Source of the DNA: Compostimonas suwonensis
GTDB taxonomy: Bacteria; Actinomycetota; Actinomycetes; Actinomycetales; Microbacteriaceae
Assembly (NCBI RefSeq): GCF_002797855.1
Contig: NZ_PGFB01000004.1
Coordinates: 310,001 to 374,000 of the forward strand
Reading direction: 5' to 3'
DNA: 64,000 nucleotides
The notes under the pieces were generated by a model. The model saw nothing but the letters and a program-made list of their open reading frames with translations, did no database searches and had not been told where the DNA came from. The position numbers and the translations under genes are program-made. Position 1 is the stretch's first letter. Every line of letters starts with the position of its first letter. Below are positions 19,024-27,033 of this stretch, in pieces.

Positions 19024-19824
19024 ATGCCCGCACAACCCGTCGTCTTCATCCACGGCCTGTGGCTGCACGCCTCGAGCTGGGAGCCGTGGTTCGATCTGTT
19101 CCGCGAACAGGGCTTCGAGCCCGTCGCCCCCGGCTGGCCCCACGAGGCGGCGACGGTCGCCGAGGCCCGCGAGAGGCCCGAGGATGTCGCGAACCTCGGC
19201 ATCGACGACGTGACGAACCACTTCGCGCAGATCATCTCGGACCTCGAGACCCCGCCCGTCGTCATCGGGCACTCCTTCGGCGGCCTCATCGCCGAGAAGC
19301 TGCTCGGCCAGGGCTACGGCAACGCGGCCGTCGCGATCGACCCCGCCCAGATCAAGGGGGTGCTGCCGCTCCCGCTCGCCCAGCTGCGCTCCGGCCTGCC
19401 CGCCCTGAGCAACCCGGCCAACCTGCACCGCTCGGTCTCCCTCACCGAGAAGGAGTTCCGCTTCGGCTTCGGCAACGCGCTCAGCGAGGAGGAGTCCTCG
19501 GCCCTCTGGGAGAAGTGGACGATCCCCTCCCCCGCACGGCCGCTCTTCCAGGCCGCGACCGCGAACTTCCAGATGCACTCCGAGGCGAAGGTCGCGACCG
19601 GCAACGAGGACCGCGGACCGCTCCTGCTCATCTCGGGCACGGCAGACCACACGGTGCCCGATGTGGTGACCGACGCGACCCTCAAGCAGTACCGCGACTC
19701 CAACGCCGTGACCGAGCTCATCAAGTTCCACGGCCGGGGCCACTCCCTGACGATCGACAACGGCTGGCGGGATGTCGCGACCGAGATCCTCGTCTGGCTG
19801 CGCCAGCAGAACCTCGGCGACTGA
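19024..19824 (+). CDS. Alpha/beta hydrolase
   Basis: A 266-residue alpha/beta-hydrolase fold enzyme. The oxyanion-hole HG is in VVFIHGLWLHASSW, the nucleophile elbow is GHSFGG (Ser about residue 82), the acid is in ISGTADHTVP, and the catalytic His is in HGRGHSLTID. No signal peptide is present, so it is cytosolic. GAAAGGAAC gives a good ribosome site before the ATG. Substrate unknown. Its stop is followed 15 nt later by copy B of the 83-bp palindromic element. Confidence 0.9.
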   Translation: MPAQPVVFIHGLWLHASSWEPWFDLFREQGFEPVAPGWPHEAATVAEARERPEDVANLGIDDVTNHFAQIISDLETPPVVIGHSFGGLIAEKLLGQGYGNAAVAIDPAQIKGVLPLPLAQLRSGLPALSNPANLHRSVSLTEKEFRFGFGNALSEEESSALWEKWTIPSPARPLFQAATANFQMHSEAKVATGNEDRGPLLLISGTADHTVPDVVTDATLKQYRDSNAVTELIKFHGRGHSLTIDNGWRDVATEILVWLRQQNLGD

Positions 19825-19839
19825 TCCCCTCCCTCCTTA

Positions 19840-19922
19840 CTCAAAACGACGGACTTTCTGCCGTTTCCGGGCTTTTTCGCACCGAACGGGCCCGAAATGG
19901 CGGGAAAGTCCGTCGTTTTGAG
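19840..19922. repeat. 83-bp palindromic 3'-end element, copy B
   Basis: Left arm CTCAAAACGACGGACTTT (19840-19857) and right arm 19905-19922 are fully complementary. Relative to copies A and C, two adjacent stem positions changed on both arms (GA to CT on the left, TC to AG on the right), preserving pairing. It lies between the hydrolase stop (19824) and the convergent VIT1 stop (19987). Confidence 0.9.
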
Positions 19923-19986
19923 TTCAGGCGCTGTGAGGTCAGTCGTCGGGCGGGCGGGAGGGCGAGGGCGGGCGGGAGGCGAGGGC

Positions 19987-21060
19987 CTAGCCGGCGACCG
20001 CCCCGAAGGCGAGGCCGAGCACGTAGGTGACGGCGGCCGCGCCGAAGCCGATCGCGAGCTGGCGCACGGCCCGCTTGAGCGGCGAGGCTCCCGAGAGCAC
20101 GCCCACGATCGCGCCGGTCACGAGCAGCGCGATGCCGACGAGCACGGCGGCCACGACGACGGCGGCGAGACCCTGCAGACCGAAGAGGTACGGCAGCACG
20201 GGGATGAGCGCACCGGAGGCGAAGAAGCAGAAACTCGAGATCGCGGCGCCCCACCCGGTGCCGATGGCCTCGTGCTCGTCGGTCTCACGGGCGGCCGCGG
20301 CATCCGCGATCATGGTCGTGTCGAGCGTGCGCAGGGTCTCCTGCGCGCGCTCCTCGGCCTCCTCGTGCGTCATGCCTCGGGCGCGGTAGACGAGGGCGAG
20401 CTCGTTGGCGGCGAGATCGAGATCGGGCAGCGCGGCACGGGTGTCGGGGTTCGGCGCCGTCGACTGCAGCAGCTCCAGCTGGGAGCGCACGGAGACGTAC
20501 TCGCCGGCGCCCATCGAGAGCGCCCCGGCCAGGAGCCCGGCGACGCCGGTCGCGAGGACGACGGAGGTCGGCACACCGGTCGCCCCGATGCCGAGCACGA
20601 GCGCGAGGTTGCTGACGAGGCCGTCGTTGGCGCCGAAGACCGCCGCCCGAAAGGTGCCCGAGAGACGGTTGCGGCCTCGTACGGCGAGCCCGCGCACGAC
20701 CTCTTCGTGGATCTGCTCGTCTGCGGCCATCGCGGGCGTCGCATCGGCGTCGTTCGCGTACGGCGAGCGCGATTCGGCGCGCTGGGCGAGCGCGAGCACG
20801 AAGACCGAGCCGAAGCGGCTCGCGAGCCATCCGAGCACCCGGGTGCGCGTGTCCGCCTTGCGGGGCTTGCCCACGTGCGGGCCGAGCAGTTCGAGCCAGT
20901 GCGCCTCGTGCCGCGCCTCGGCGTCGGCGAGGGCGAGCAGGATGTCGCGCTCCTCGCCCTCGCGGCGCTTGGCGAGCTCGCGGTAGACGTGCGCCTCTGC
21001 ACGCTCGTCGGCCAGGTACTGCCGCCATCGACGGATGTGGGCTGGGCTGGGCTGGGCCAT
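19987..21060 (-). CDS. Ferritin-like domain fused to VIT1/CCC1 metal transporter
   Basis: A 357-residue protein. The first 140 residues form a ferritin-like/rubrerythrin-type helical domain with Glu/His pairs (YLADERAEAHVYRELAKR, ADAEARHEAHW). The rest is a VIT1/CCC1 transporter with about five membrane segments and the family motif FGANDGLVSNLALVLG. VIT1/CCC1 proteins move Fe(II) or Mn(II). The fused ferritin domain is known in bacterial members and probably binds iron. GGAGGA precedes the ATG. Two dyads in the upstream gap (21126-21227) may regulate it. Confidence 0.92.
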   Translation of the reverse strand: MAQPSPAHIRRWRQYLADERAEAHVYRELAKRREGEERDILLALADAEARHEAHWLELLGPHVGKPRKADTRTRVLGWLASRFGSVFVLALAQRAESRSPYANDADATPAMAADEQIHEEVVRGLAVRGRNRLSGTFRAAVFGANDGLVSNLALVLGIGATGVPTSVVLATGVAGLLAGALSMGAGEYVSVRSQLELLQSTAPNPDTRAALPDLDLAANELALVYRARGMTHEEAEERAQETLRTLDTTMIADAAAARETDEHEAIGTGWGAAISSFCFFASGALIPVLPYLFGLQGLAAVVVAAVLVGIALLVTGAIVGVLSGASPLKRAVRQLAIGFGAAAVTYVLGLAFGAVAG

Positions 21061-21125
21061 GGTGGTCCTCCGGTTCAGGGCCTGTCGAATACAACGCCTG
21101 ACCAGAGGAAATCGGGTGAGTTCAG

Positions 21126-21165
21126 CTTCGGTCGGACGGTCTCTTCAGACGGTGTCTGACCGAAG
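21126..21165. promoter_or_regulatory. Inverted repeat CTTCGGTC...GACCGAAG upstream of the VIT1 gene
   Basis: CTTCGGTC at 21126-21133 and GACCGAAG at 21158-21165 form an 8-bp inverted repeat, extended inside by GGAC/GTCT-type partial pairing. It lies 66-105 nt upstream of the VIT1 start in a 324-bp gap (21061-21384) that contains no ORF I can support. It could equally be the terminator region of the upstream amidotransferase gene. Confidence 0.4.
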
Positions 21166-21183
21166 GTCTCGTTCGCCCGGAAA

Positions 21184-21227
21184 CCGCAGTGCGATTCAAC
21201 CGCAGTGCGATTCGCGAATCGCACTGC
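21184..21227. promoter_or_regulatory. 26-bp perfect palindrome plus a direct half-site
   Basis: A perfect palindrome at 21202-21227 has half-site GCAGTGCGATTCG. An extra direct copy of CCGCAGTGCGATTC lies at 21184-21197, exactly 16 bp before the equivalent position 21200. The result is three half-sites, two direct and one inverted. It is about 125-170 nt upstream of the VIT1 gene. This is a strong candidate operator, or a terminator hairpin of the amidotransferase gene. Confidence 0.6.
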
Positions 21228-21384
21228 ACCCGGGTGACGCACCGGGCGGCTCGTCGTGAACCGCCAGTATGTCGACACGTCGCGGCGGCGCACAGCCGAC
21301 CGGAACTACTCCCCTTCGATGCCGATCAGCTTACCGGATGACCGCGGATCGCACCGGGGCCGGGCCGGATCGGGTCGCCCCGGC

Positions 21385-22167
21385 TCAGGCCGCGACGTCC
21401 CCCGCCACCGGCGTCAGCGCCTCTGCCCGCGCCCGCACCTGCGCCCGCTCGGCGAGCGACTCGAGGATCGCGTCGAACTGGCCGGCGGGGGCGCCCGGGT
21501 CCTCCGGATGCCACTGCACCCCCGTGATGGGCGCCGACTCGTGCTCGACCGCCTCGACGAGCCCGTCCGGTGCCGTCGCGACCGCGACCAGCCCCGCACC
21601 GAGCCGCCCGAGCGCCTGGTGGTGGGCGCTCTGCACCCGGATGCCCGTGCCCAGGCCGCGGCCGAGAGCGCTGTGCGCGGCGATCGTCACCTCGTGCTGC
21701 CGCATCGTGCGCTCGGCGGCGACCCGCAGGTTCTTGTGGATCGTCTCGTCGCCCAGGTCTTGCACGAGCGTTCCACCGAGAGCGACGTTGATCAGCTGGT
21801 GCCCGCGGCAGATGCCGAGCAGCGGTGTCCCGCGGTCGAGGGCGCGCAGCACGACGGCGATCTGCGCACGGTCGGCGGACTCGAGGTGCCTGCCCTGGGC
21901 GGGGTACTCGCGCGGTCCACCGTAGAAGGCGGGCGCGACATCCTCGCCGCCCATGATCACGATCGCGTCGGCCGACTCGGTGGCCTCGAGGAGGGCCTGC
22001 TCGCCGAGTTCGTGCGCCGAGAGCCTGAGCACGTGCCATCCCGCGTTCTGCGAGGCCTGCACCGCGCGCGAGCCGAGCATCGTCACGTAGTCGTGGTAAT
22101 CCGACTCGCCGGGCCGTGTGCTCGTGACCTCGACGACGGCGAGGGTGCCGATCGTGGTGTGACTCAT
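21385..22167 (-). CDS. Class I glutamine amidotransferase-like hydrolase (peptidase C26, PuuD-like)
   Basis: A 260-residue protein with the C26 gamma-glutamyl hydrolase triad: nucleophile Cys in GICRGHQLINVALGG, and His/Glu in VQWHPEDP. PuuD-family enzymes cleave gamma-glutamyl-gamma-aminobutyrate or related gamma-glutamyl amides. No polyamine or GABA genes are adjacent, so the substrate is open. The ATG at 22167 (MSHTTIGTLAVVEV) has GGAGGG immediately upstream. It is divergent from the TPM/PspA operon. Confidence 0.85.
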   Translation of the reverse strand: MSHTTIGTLAVVEVTSTRPGESDYHDYVTMLGSRAVQASQNAGWHVLRLSAHELGEQALLEATESADAIVIMGGEDVAPAFYGGPREYPAQGRHLESADRAQIAVVLRALDRGTPLLGICRGHQLINVALGGTLVQDLGDETIHKNLRVAAERTMRQHEVTIAAHSALGRGLGTGIRVQSAHHQALGRLGAGLVAVATAPDGLVEAVEHESAPITGVQWHPEDPGAPAGQFDAILESLAERAQVRARAEALTPVAGDVAA

Positions 22168-22245
22168 CCCTCCATCATGCCGGGGGCTCGGCGACGGGAC
22201 GAGCCGCGGCGTAACAGGCCGCAACAGAGGCCCTGTGGGGAATGG

Positions 22246-22275
22246 TGGACGCCTGTCGGCCCCTCGCCATAGACT
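22246..22275 (+). promoter_or_regulatory. Predicted promoter of the TPM-PspA operon
   Basis: A -35 like TGGACG (22246-22251), 18-nt spacer, and -10 like TAGACT (22270-22275). It lies 35 nt before the ATG of the TPM-domain gene. Confidence 0.5.
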
Positions 22276-22310
22276 CGACGGGCACGTTCGAGACGCTGAA
22301 ATGAGGGCCG

Positions 22311-24416
22311 ATGCGGGCAGCTTGGACCGGGGGCGCACTTCTCCTCGCCACGACTTTCGGCGCGTCCCTCGCGGTGGCGCTGCCCACCGCGGCCTATGCC
22401 GACGATCCCGTCGAGCTCGGCTCGAGCCACGTGCTCGATCGTGTGAACGCCCTCGGAGACCGCACGGGCGAGGTCGAATCGGCGATCGATGCGCTGTACG
22501 ACGCGACCCAGACCGACCTCTACATCGTCTACGTCGACTCCTTCACGGGCGCCGCCGACCGCACGCAGTGGGCCGACGAGACGGCCGACCTCAACGGCCT
22601 GGGCACCAACGACGTGCTCCTCGCCGTCGCCACGGGCGATCGCGAGTACCAGCTCTCCGTCGCGGCGCAGTCGCCGCTGACCGACACCCAGCTCACCCAG
22701 GTCGAGACGACCGCGATCGAGCCGGCCCTGCGCGAGAACGACTGGGCCGGTGCCGGGATCGGCGCGGCGACCGGGCTTCAGGCCGTGCTGACCGGCGGCG
22801 TCGTCACGGCGCCCCAGGTCGAGCCCGGCGACCCGCATCCCAGCGGCGGCTCGAACGGCTGGGTCGTCTTCTGGATCGTCATCGCCGTGGTCGTCGTGAT
22901 CGGCCTCGTGCTGTTCTTCGTGCTCCGCCGGCGCGCCGGCGGATCCGGCGCGGCCAAGAAGGCGGCCGCCGTTCCCATCGACGAGCTGCGCACGCGGGCC
23001 GGGAGCGCGCTCGTGAACACCGACGACGCCGTCACGACGAGCGGCCAGGAGCTCGGCTTCGCCATCGCCCAGTACGGCGAGCAGGCGACAGCCGGATTCA
23101 CCACGGCGCTCGCGACGGCGAAGTCGAAGCTCGCCGAGGCCTTCACCTTGCAGCAGAAGCTCGACGACGCCGAGCCCGACAGCGATGAGCAGCGCCGCGC
23201 CTGGTACACCGGCATCCTCGAGCTGTGCGCGGCGGCGAACGAGGTGCTCGACACCCAGGCACGCGCCTTCGACGAGCTCCGCGAGCTCGAGAAGAACGCC
23301 CCGCAGGCGATCGCCGAGCTGCAGAAGCAGGGCGCGACGATCGAGGGTCGCATCGCCGACGCCCGCCGCCTCGTCGAGCAGCTCGCCACGAGCTACACCC
23401 CCGACACCCTCGCGACGATCGCCGACAACCCCGAGCAGGCCCAGGAGCGGCTCGCCTTCGCCATCACGGCTCTCGGCACGGCCCAGGAGAAGATCACGGC
23501 CGGCGAGACGAGCGCGGCGGCGGTCGGTATCCGGGGCGCGGAGGAGGCCATCGACCAGGCCGGTCAGCTGCTCGGCGCCGTCGATCGTCTCGACGCCGAT
23601 CTCGACACCGCCCGTCAGAGCCTCGGATCGACGATCGCCGAGCTCGAACGCGATCTCGCGGAGGCGCGCAAGCTGCAGGCGAGCGGCGACGGGCAGGCCG
23701 CCGGGTTCGGCGACACGATCGGATCGACGATCGGATCGACCGAGAAGACCCTCGGCGAGGTCAAGTCGCACCTCGACTCCGGGCTCGTCAATCCCCTCGA
23801 GCTCGTTCAGCGGGTCGAGGCCGCCAACCAGCAGATCGACGCCGTGCTCGCCGGGGTTCGCGACGCGCAGGCACAGGCGCAGCGCCTGCGAGCGGCCCTC
23901 GACCAGACGCTTCTCTCGGCCCGCAGCCAGACCCAGGCGGCACAGGACTTCATCAGCTCACGACGCGGCGCCGTGGGGGCCGAGGCCCGCACCAGGCTCG
24001 CCGAGGCCGGCCGCTTCCTCGGTCAAGCGGATGCCGCACGCGACGTCGACCCGAACGCCGCACTCGCCGCGGCGCAGCGGGCCGACCAGCTCTCCGCCGA
24101 GGCGATCCAGTTCGCGCGCAACGACGTGAACAGCTTCGACCCCGCGCCGGCGACGGGCGGAGGCGGGCTCTTCGGCGGGGGCGGGGGCTCGGGCGGCGGA
24201 GGCGGCATCGCGGGAGCGGTGCTCGGCGGCATCCTCATCGACTCGGTGCTCGGCGGCGGATCACGCGGCGGAGGTTCATGGGGCGGCTCGCGGGGCGGCG
24301 GGGGCTTCGGAGGGTTCGGCGGGGGCTCGGGCGGTGGCGGAGGCCGTCGCAGCAGCGCCGGGAGTTTCGGCGGGAGCGGCACGCGCGCACGGCGCGGTGG
24401 CGGCGGCAGGTTCTAG
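22311..24416 (+). CDS. TPM-domain membrane protein with coiled coil and Gly-rich tail
   Basis: A 701-residue envelope protein. A signal peptide (about 1-29, cleavage near AAYADD) precedes a TPM domain (about 35-165). One transmembrane segment follows (about 184-205, WVVFWIVIAVVVVIGLVLFF), then a long cytosolic Ala/Glu/Gln-rich helical region (about 215-600) and a Gly/Ser-rich tail with many GGG runs. TPM domains occur in envelope stress and photosystem-repair proteins. The pspA-type gene follows within 60 nt, as in other Actinobacteria, which suggests a joint membrane-stress role (inference). The Gly-rich tail is typical of the family. Confidence 0.88.
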   Translation: MRAAWTGGALLLATTFGASLAVALPTAAYADDPVELGSSHVLDRVNALGDRTGEVESAIDALYDATQTDLYIVYVDSFTGAADRTQWADETADLNGLGTNDVLLAVATGDREYQLSVAAQSPLTDTQLTQVETTAIEPALRENDWAGAGIGAATGLQAVLTGGVVTAPQVEPGDPHPSGGSNGWVVFWIVIAVVVVIGLVLFFVLRRRAGGSGAAKKAAAVPIDELRTRAGSALVNTDDAVTTSGQELGFAIAQYGEQATAGFTTALATAKSKLAEAFTLQQKLDDAEPDSDEQRRAWYTGILELCAAANEVLDTQARAFDELRELEKNAPQAIAELQKQGATIEGRIADARRLVEQLATSYTPDTLATIADNPEQAQERLAFAITALGTAQEKITAGETSAAAVGIRGAEEAIDQAGQLLGAVDRLDADLDTARQSLGSTIAELERDLAEARKLQASGDGQAAGFGDTIGSTIGSTEKTLGEVKSHLDSGLVNPLELVQRVEAANQQIDAVLAGVRDAQAQAQRLRAALDQTLLSARSQTQAAQDFISSRRGAVGAEARTRLAEAGRFLGQADAARDVDPNAALAAAQRADQLSAEAIQFARNDVNSFDPAPATGGGGLFGGGGGSGGGGGIAGAVLGGILIDSVLGGGSRGGGSWGGSRGGGGFGGFGGGSGGGGGRRSSAGSFGGSGTRARRGGGGRF

Positions 24417-24475
24417 AGCAGTACCGGAACGACAGCAGTACCGAGACAAGGAACGCAGGAGAGGAAACAGGAACA

Positions 24476-25207
24476 ATGGCAAAACAGTCGATATTCGGTC
24501 GCATCGCGCAGCTCGCGAAGGCGAACATCAACTCGCTCCTCGATCAGGCCGAGGACCCGAAGCTCATGCTCGACCAGATGGTGCGCGACTACACGAGCAG
24601 CATCGCCGACGCGGAATCGGCCATCGCCGAGACGATCGGCAACCTCCGTCTGCTCGAAGACGACCACAAGGAAGACGTCGAGGCCGCCCAGGAATGGGGC
24701 AACAAGGCCCTCGCCGCCAGCCGCAAGGGCGACGAGCTGCGTGCTGCCGGCAACACCGCCGACGCCGACAAGTTCGACAACCTCGCGAAGGTCGCCCTGC
24801 AGCGCCAGCTGCAGTCCGAGAAGGAGGCGAAGGACGCCGAGCCGCAGATCGCCTCGCAGACCGAGGTCGTCGACAAGCTCAAGACCGGTCTCAACCAGAT
24901 GAAGCAGAAGCTGCAGCAGCTGGCCTCGAAGCGCGACGAGCTCGTCGCCCGCTCCAAGACGGTCGACGCCCAGGCGCAGGTGCAGGACGCCGTCAAGAGC
25001 ATCGACATCATGGACCCGACGAGCGAGGTGAGCCGCTTCGAAGACAAGATCCGTCGCGAGGAGGCGAAGGTGCGCGGAGCCGCCGAGCTCGCCTCGTCGA
25101 GTCTCGACGCGCAGTTCGAGAGCCTCGACGACCTCGGCGAGCTCACCGAGGTCGACGCCCGTCTCGCCGCCCTCAAAGCCGGCGGCACGGCCGCCATCGG
25201 GCAGTGA
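24476..25207 (+). CDS. PspA/IM30 family membrane-stress protein
   Basis: A 243-residue almost wholly helical protein. The N-terminal amphipathic helix (MAKQSIFGRIAQLAKANINS) and the following DQAEDPKLMLDQMVRDY segment are diagnostic of PspA/IM30. Coiled coil extends through about residue 205. The family binds stressed membranes and forms ESCRT-III-like assemblies. AGGAGAGG precedes the ATG. It follows the TPM gene, probably in one transcript, which ends at the hairpin at 25269-25296. Confidence 0.93.
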   Translation: MAKQSIFGRIAQLAKANINSLLDQAEDPKLMLDQMVRDYTSSIADAESAIAETIGNLRLLEDDHKEDVEAAQEWGNKALAASRKGDELRAAGNTADADKFDNLAKVALQRQLQSEKEAKDAEPQIASQTEVVDKLKTGLNQMKQKLQQLASKRDELVARSKTVDAQAQVQDAVKSIDIMDPTSEVSRFEDKIRREEAKVRGAAELASSSLDAQFESLDDLGELTEVDARLAALKAGGTAAIGQ

Positions 25208-25268
25208 CGACGGCAGCGACAGCAGCCGCAGGACAGCTCGCACGACCAGTTCGGAAGATCGTCTGAAA

Positions 25269-25296
25269 GCGGCCGCGGTGGGAACATCGCGGCCGC
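25269..25296 (+). terminator. Hairpin after pspA-like gene
   Basis: GCGGCCGCG (25269-25277) and CGCGGCCGC (25288-25296) pair perfectly around a 10-nt loop, followed by CTTCTCCGTT. It lies 61 nt after the PspA stop and before the ribosome site of the next gene. Confidence 0.75.
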
Positions 25297-25316
25297 CTTC
25301 TCCGTTGGAGGCTCAC

Positions 25317-25964
25317 ATGACAACTATCGGATTCATCGGCGCAGGACACATCGGCAGCCAGGTCGCACGCGCCGCGATCGCGAACGGCTACGACGTCGTT
25401 CTGAGCAATTCACGCGGGCCGGAGACGCTCGCCGGGCTCATCGCGGAACTGGGCCCCAAAGCACGCGCCGCGACATCCGCCGATGCGGGTGCGGCGGGTG
25501 ACATCGTCGTCGTGACGATCCCGGCGAAGAACATCGATCTGGTTCCCGTCGAGCCGCTCGCGGGCAAGATCGTCATCGACACGAACAACTACTACCCGCA
25601 GCGCGACGGGCAGATCGCCGAGCTCGACGACGAGTCGACCACGGTCTCCGAGCTGCTGCAGCGGCATCTGCCCACCTCGAAGGTCGTCAAGGCCTTCAAC
25701 CACATCGTGTCGACGCAGATCACGAGCGAGGGGACACCCGCCGGCACCCCCGGGCGTCGTGCCCTCACGATCGCGGGCGACGACGCCGAGGCGAAGGCGA
25801 CCGTCGCGGCCCTCATCGACTCCTTCGGCTTCGACGTCGTGGATGCCGGGCCCCTCGCCGAGGGATGGCGCATCCAGCGCGACACCCCCGGCTACGTGAC
25901 CGCGCTCGACGCGCCCCGGCTGCGCGAGGCGCTCGCGAGCGCCAGACGCTATCGGGACATGTGA
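25317..25964 (+). CDS. NADP-binding reductase of the F420-dependent NADP reductase-like group
   Basis: A 215-residue Rossmann protein with N-terminal dinucleotide motif GFIGAGHIGSQVARAAIANG and substrate-side motifs KIVIDTNNYYP and SKVVKAFNH, as in the NADPH:F420 oxidoreductase/YdfG-like cluster. The standard dinucleotide domain makes up most of the protein. The real hydride acceptor is unknown. No F420 biosynthesis gene is in view. The ATG at 25317 has GTTGGAGG 6 nt upstream. An arginase-like gene follows 7 nt later, probably coupled. Confidence 0.82.
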   Translation: MTTIGFIGAGHIGSQVARAAIANGYDVVLSNSRGPETLAGLIAELGPKARAATSADAGAAGDIVVVTIPAKNIDLVPVEPLAGKIVIDTNNYYPQRDGQIAELDDESTTVSELLQRHLPTSKVVKAFNHIVSTQITSEGTPAGTPGRRALTIAGDDAEAKATVAALIDSFGFDVVDAGPLAEGWRIQRDTPGYVTALDAPRLREALASARRYRDM

Positions 25965-25971
25965 CCCGTCC

Positions 25972-26868
25972 ATGAGCGTCACGTTCGTGGTCGTGCCGGA
26001 GTGGCAGGGCTCGGGGTCCTCCCGGGCGATGCGGCTCATCGACGGCGCCGAGAGCATCCGCGGCGATCTGCCGTCGGCGGCGACGCACCTCGTCGAGGTG
26101 CCGATGGAGGCCGGGGAGGAGCAGGAGACCGGCATCCACCGCTTCTCCTCGCTCACCGAGATCCGTTCGAGGATCGAGCGAGTGCTCGTCTCGGTCGCGA
26201 GCGCCGACCCGCAGACGACGACGATCACGATCGGCGGCGACTGCGCGGTGGAGCTGGCCGCGACGAGCTCGGCCCTCGCCCGCTGGCGCGAGAGCGGACA
26301 GCCCGGTGAGAACAGCCGGGGCGACGAGAACGGACAGGGCACGGTGGCCGTCGTCTGGTTCGACGCCCACGCGGATCTGAACACCCCACGGTCGTCGCCG
26401 TCCGGCTCGTTCAGCGGCATGGTGCTGCGCGCCCTGCTGGGCGAGTCCGCCGCCGGCCTCCGGGCCGAGGGCCCGGGCGTCGTGTCGGCCGGCGAGCTCG
26501 TGCTCGCGGGGGTGCGTTCCATGGACGAGGCGGAGAGCGACTTCCTCGCCTCGAACGGGATCCCGCTCGTGTCGGTCGAGCAGCTGGCGACCCCCGACGC
26601 CCTCGTCGCCGCCGTCGACGCGACCGGCGCGTCGGCCGTGTACCTTCACGTCGACCTCGACGTCATCGACCCGGCGGAGTTCGAGGGGGTCGGCTTCCCC
26701 GAGCCGTTCGGTGTGACCACCGAGCAGCTCACAACGGCGATCCGGGCGCTCACGGCACGGTTCACGGTGGCCGGCGCGGGCATCACGGGGTTCTCCCCCG
26801 CGTCTCCCGAGGATGCCGGGCACGATCTCCCTGCGATCCTGCGTGTTCTGGGGGCGCTCACCCGCTGA
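25972..26868 (+). CDS. Arginase/agmatinase-fold protein with GGDC metal-site variant
   Basis: A 298-residue member of the ureohydrolase fold. Metal-site motifs are GGDC (residues 88-91), DAHADLN (131-137) and HVDLDVID near residue 225. The usual first motif is GGDH, whose His is a Mn ligand. Here it is Cys91. The two Asp-rich motifs are intact. The family hydrolyses guanidino substrates (arginine, agmatine, formiminoglutamate). The substrate here is open, and the Cys may shift metal use. It starts 7 nt after the preceding stop without its own clear ribosome site. Confidence 0.85.
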   Translation: MSVTFVVVPEWQGSGSSRAMRLIDGAESIRGDLPSAATHLVEVPMEAGEEQETGIHRFSSLTEIRSRIERVLVSVASADPQTTTITIGGDCAVELAATSSALARWRESGQPGENSRGDENGQGTVAVVWFDAHADLNTPRSSPSGSFSGMVLRALLGESAAGLRAEGPGVVSAGELVLAGVRSMDEAESDFLASNGIPLVSVEQLATPDALVAAVDATGASAVYLHVDLDVIDPAEFEGVGFPEPFGVTTEQLTTAIRALTARFTVAGAGITGFSPASPEDAGHDLPAILRVLGALTR

Positions 26869-26972
26869 CCACAGCCCGTGTTCACGGTCGGTGTTCCCAC
26901 AGCTTTCGCGGTTTCCCTGCGCTCCCGCCCCGGGGGTGGCAAAGTGGAGTAAGCCGAGTGAGCACGCAGACC

Positions 26973-27010
26973 GGCCAGTCCAAGCAGTCCAAGTCCAAGC
27001 AGTCCAAGCG
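26973..27010. repeat. AGTCCAAGC short tandem repeat
   Basis: Four near-copies of CAGTCCAAG lie in the 165-bp gap before the crotonase gene, just upstream of its ribosome site. Apart from this repeat the gap (26869-27033) holds nothing I can name. Confidence 0.7.
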
Positions 27011-27033
27011 AAGTGAGCCGACGGAGGAGCCGG

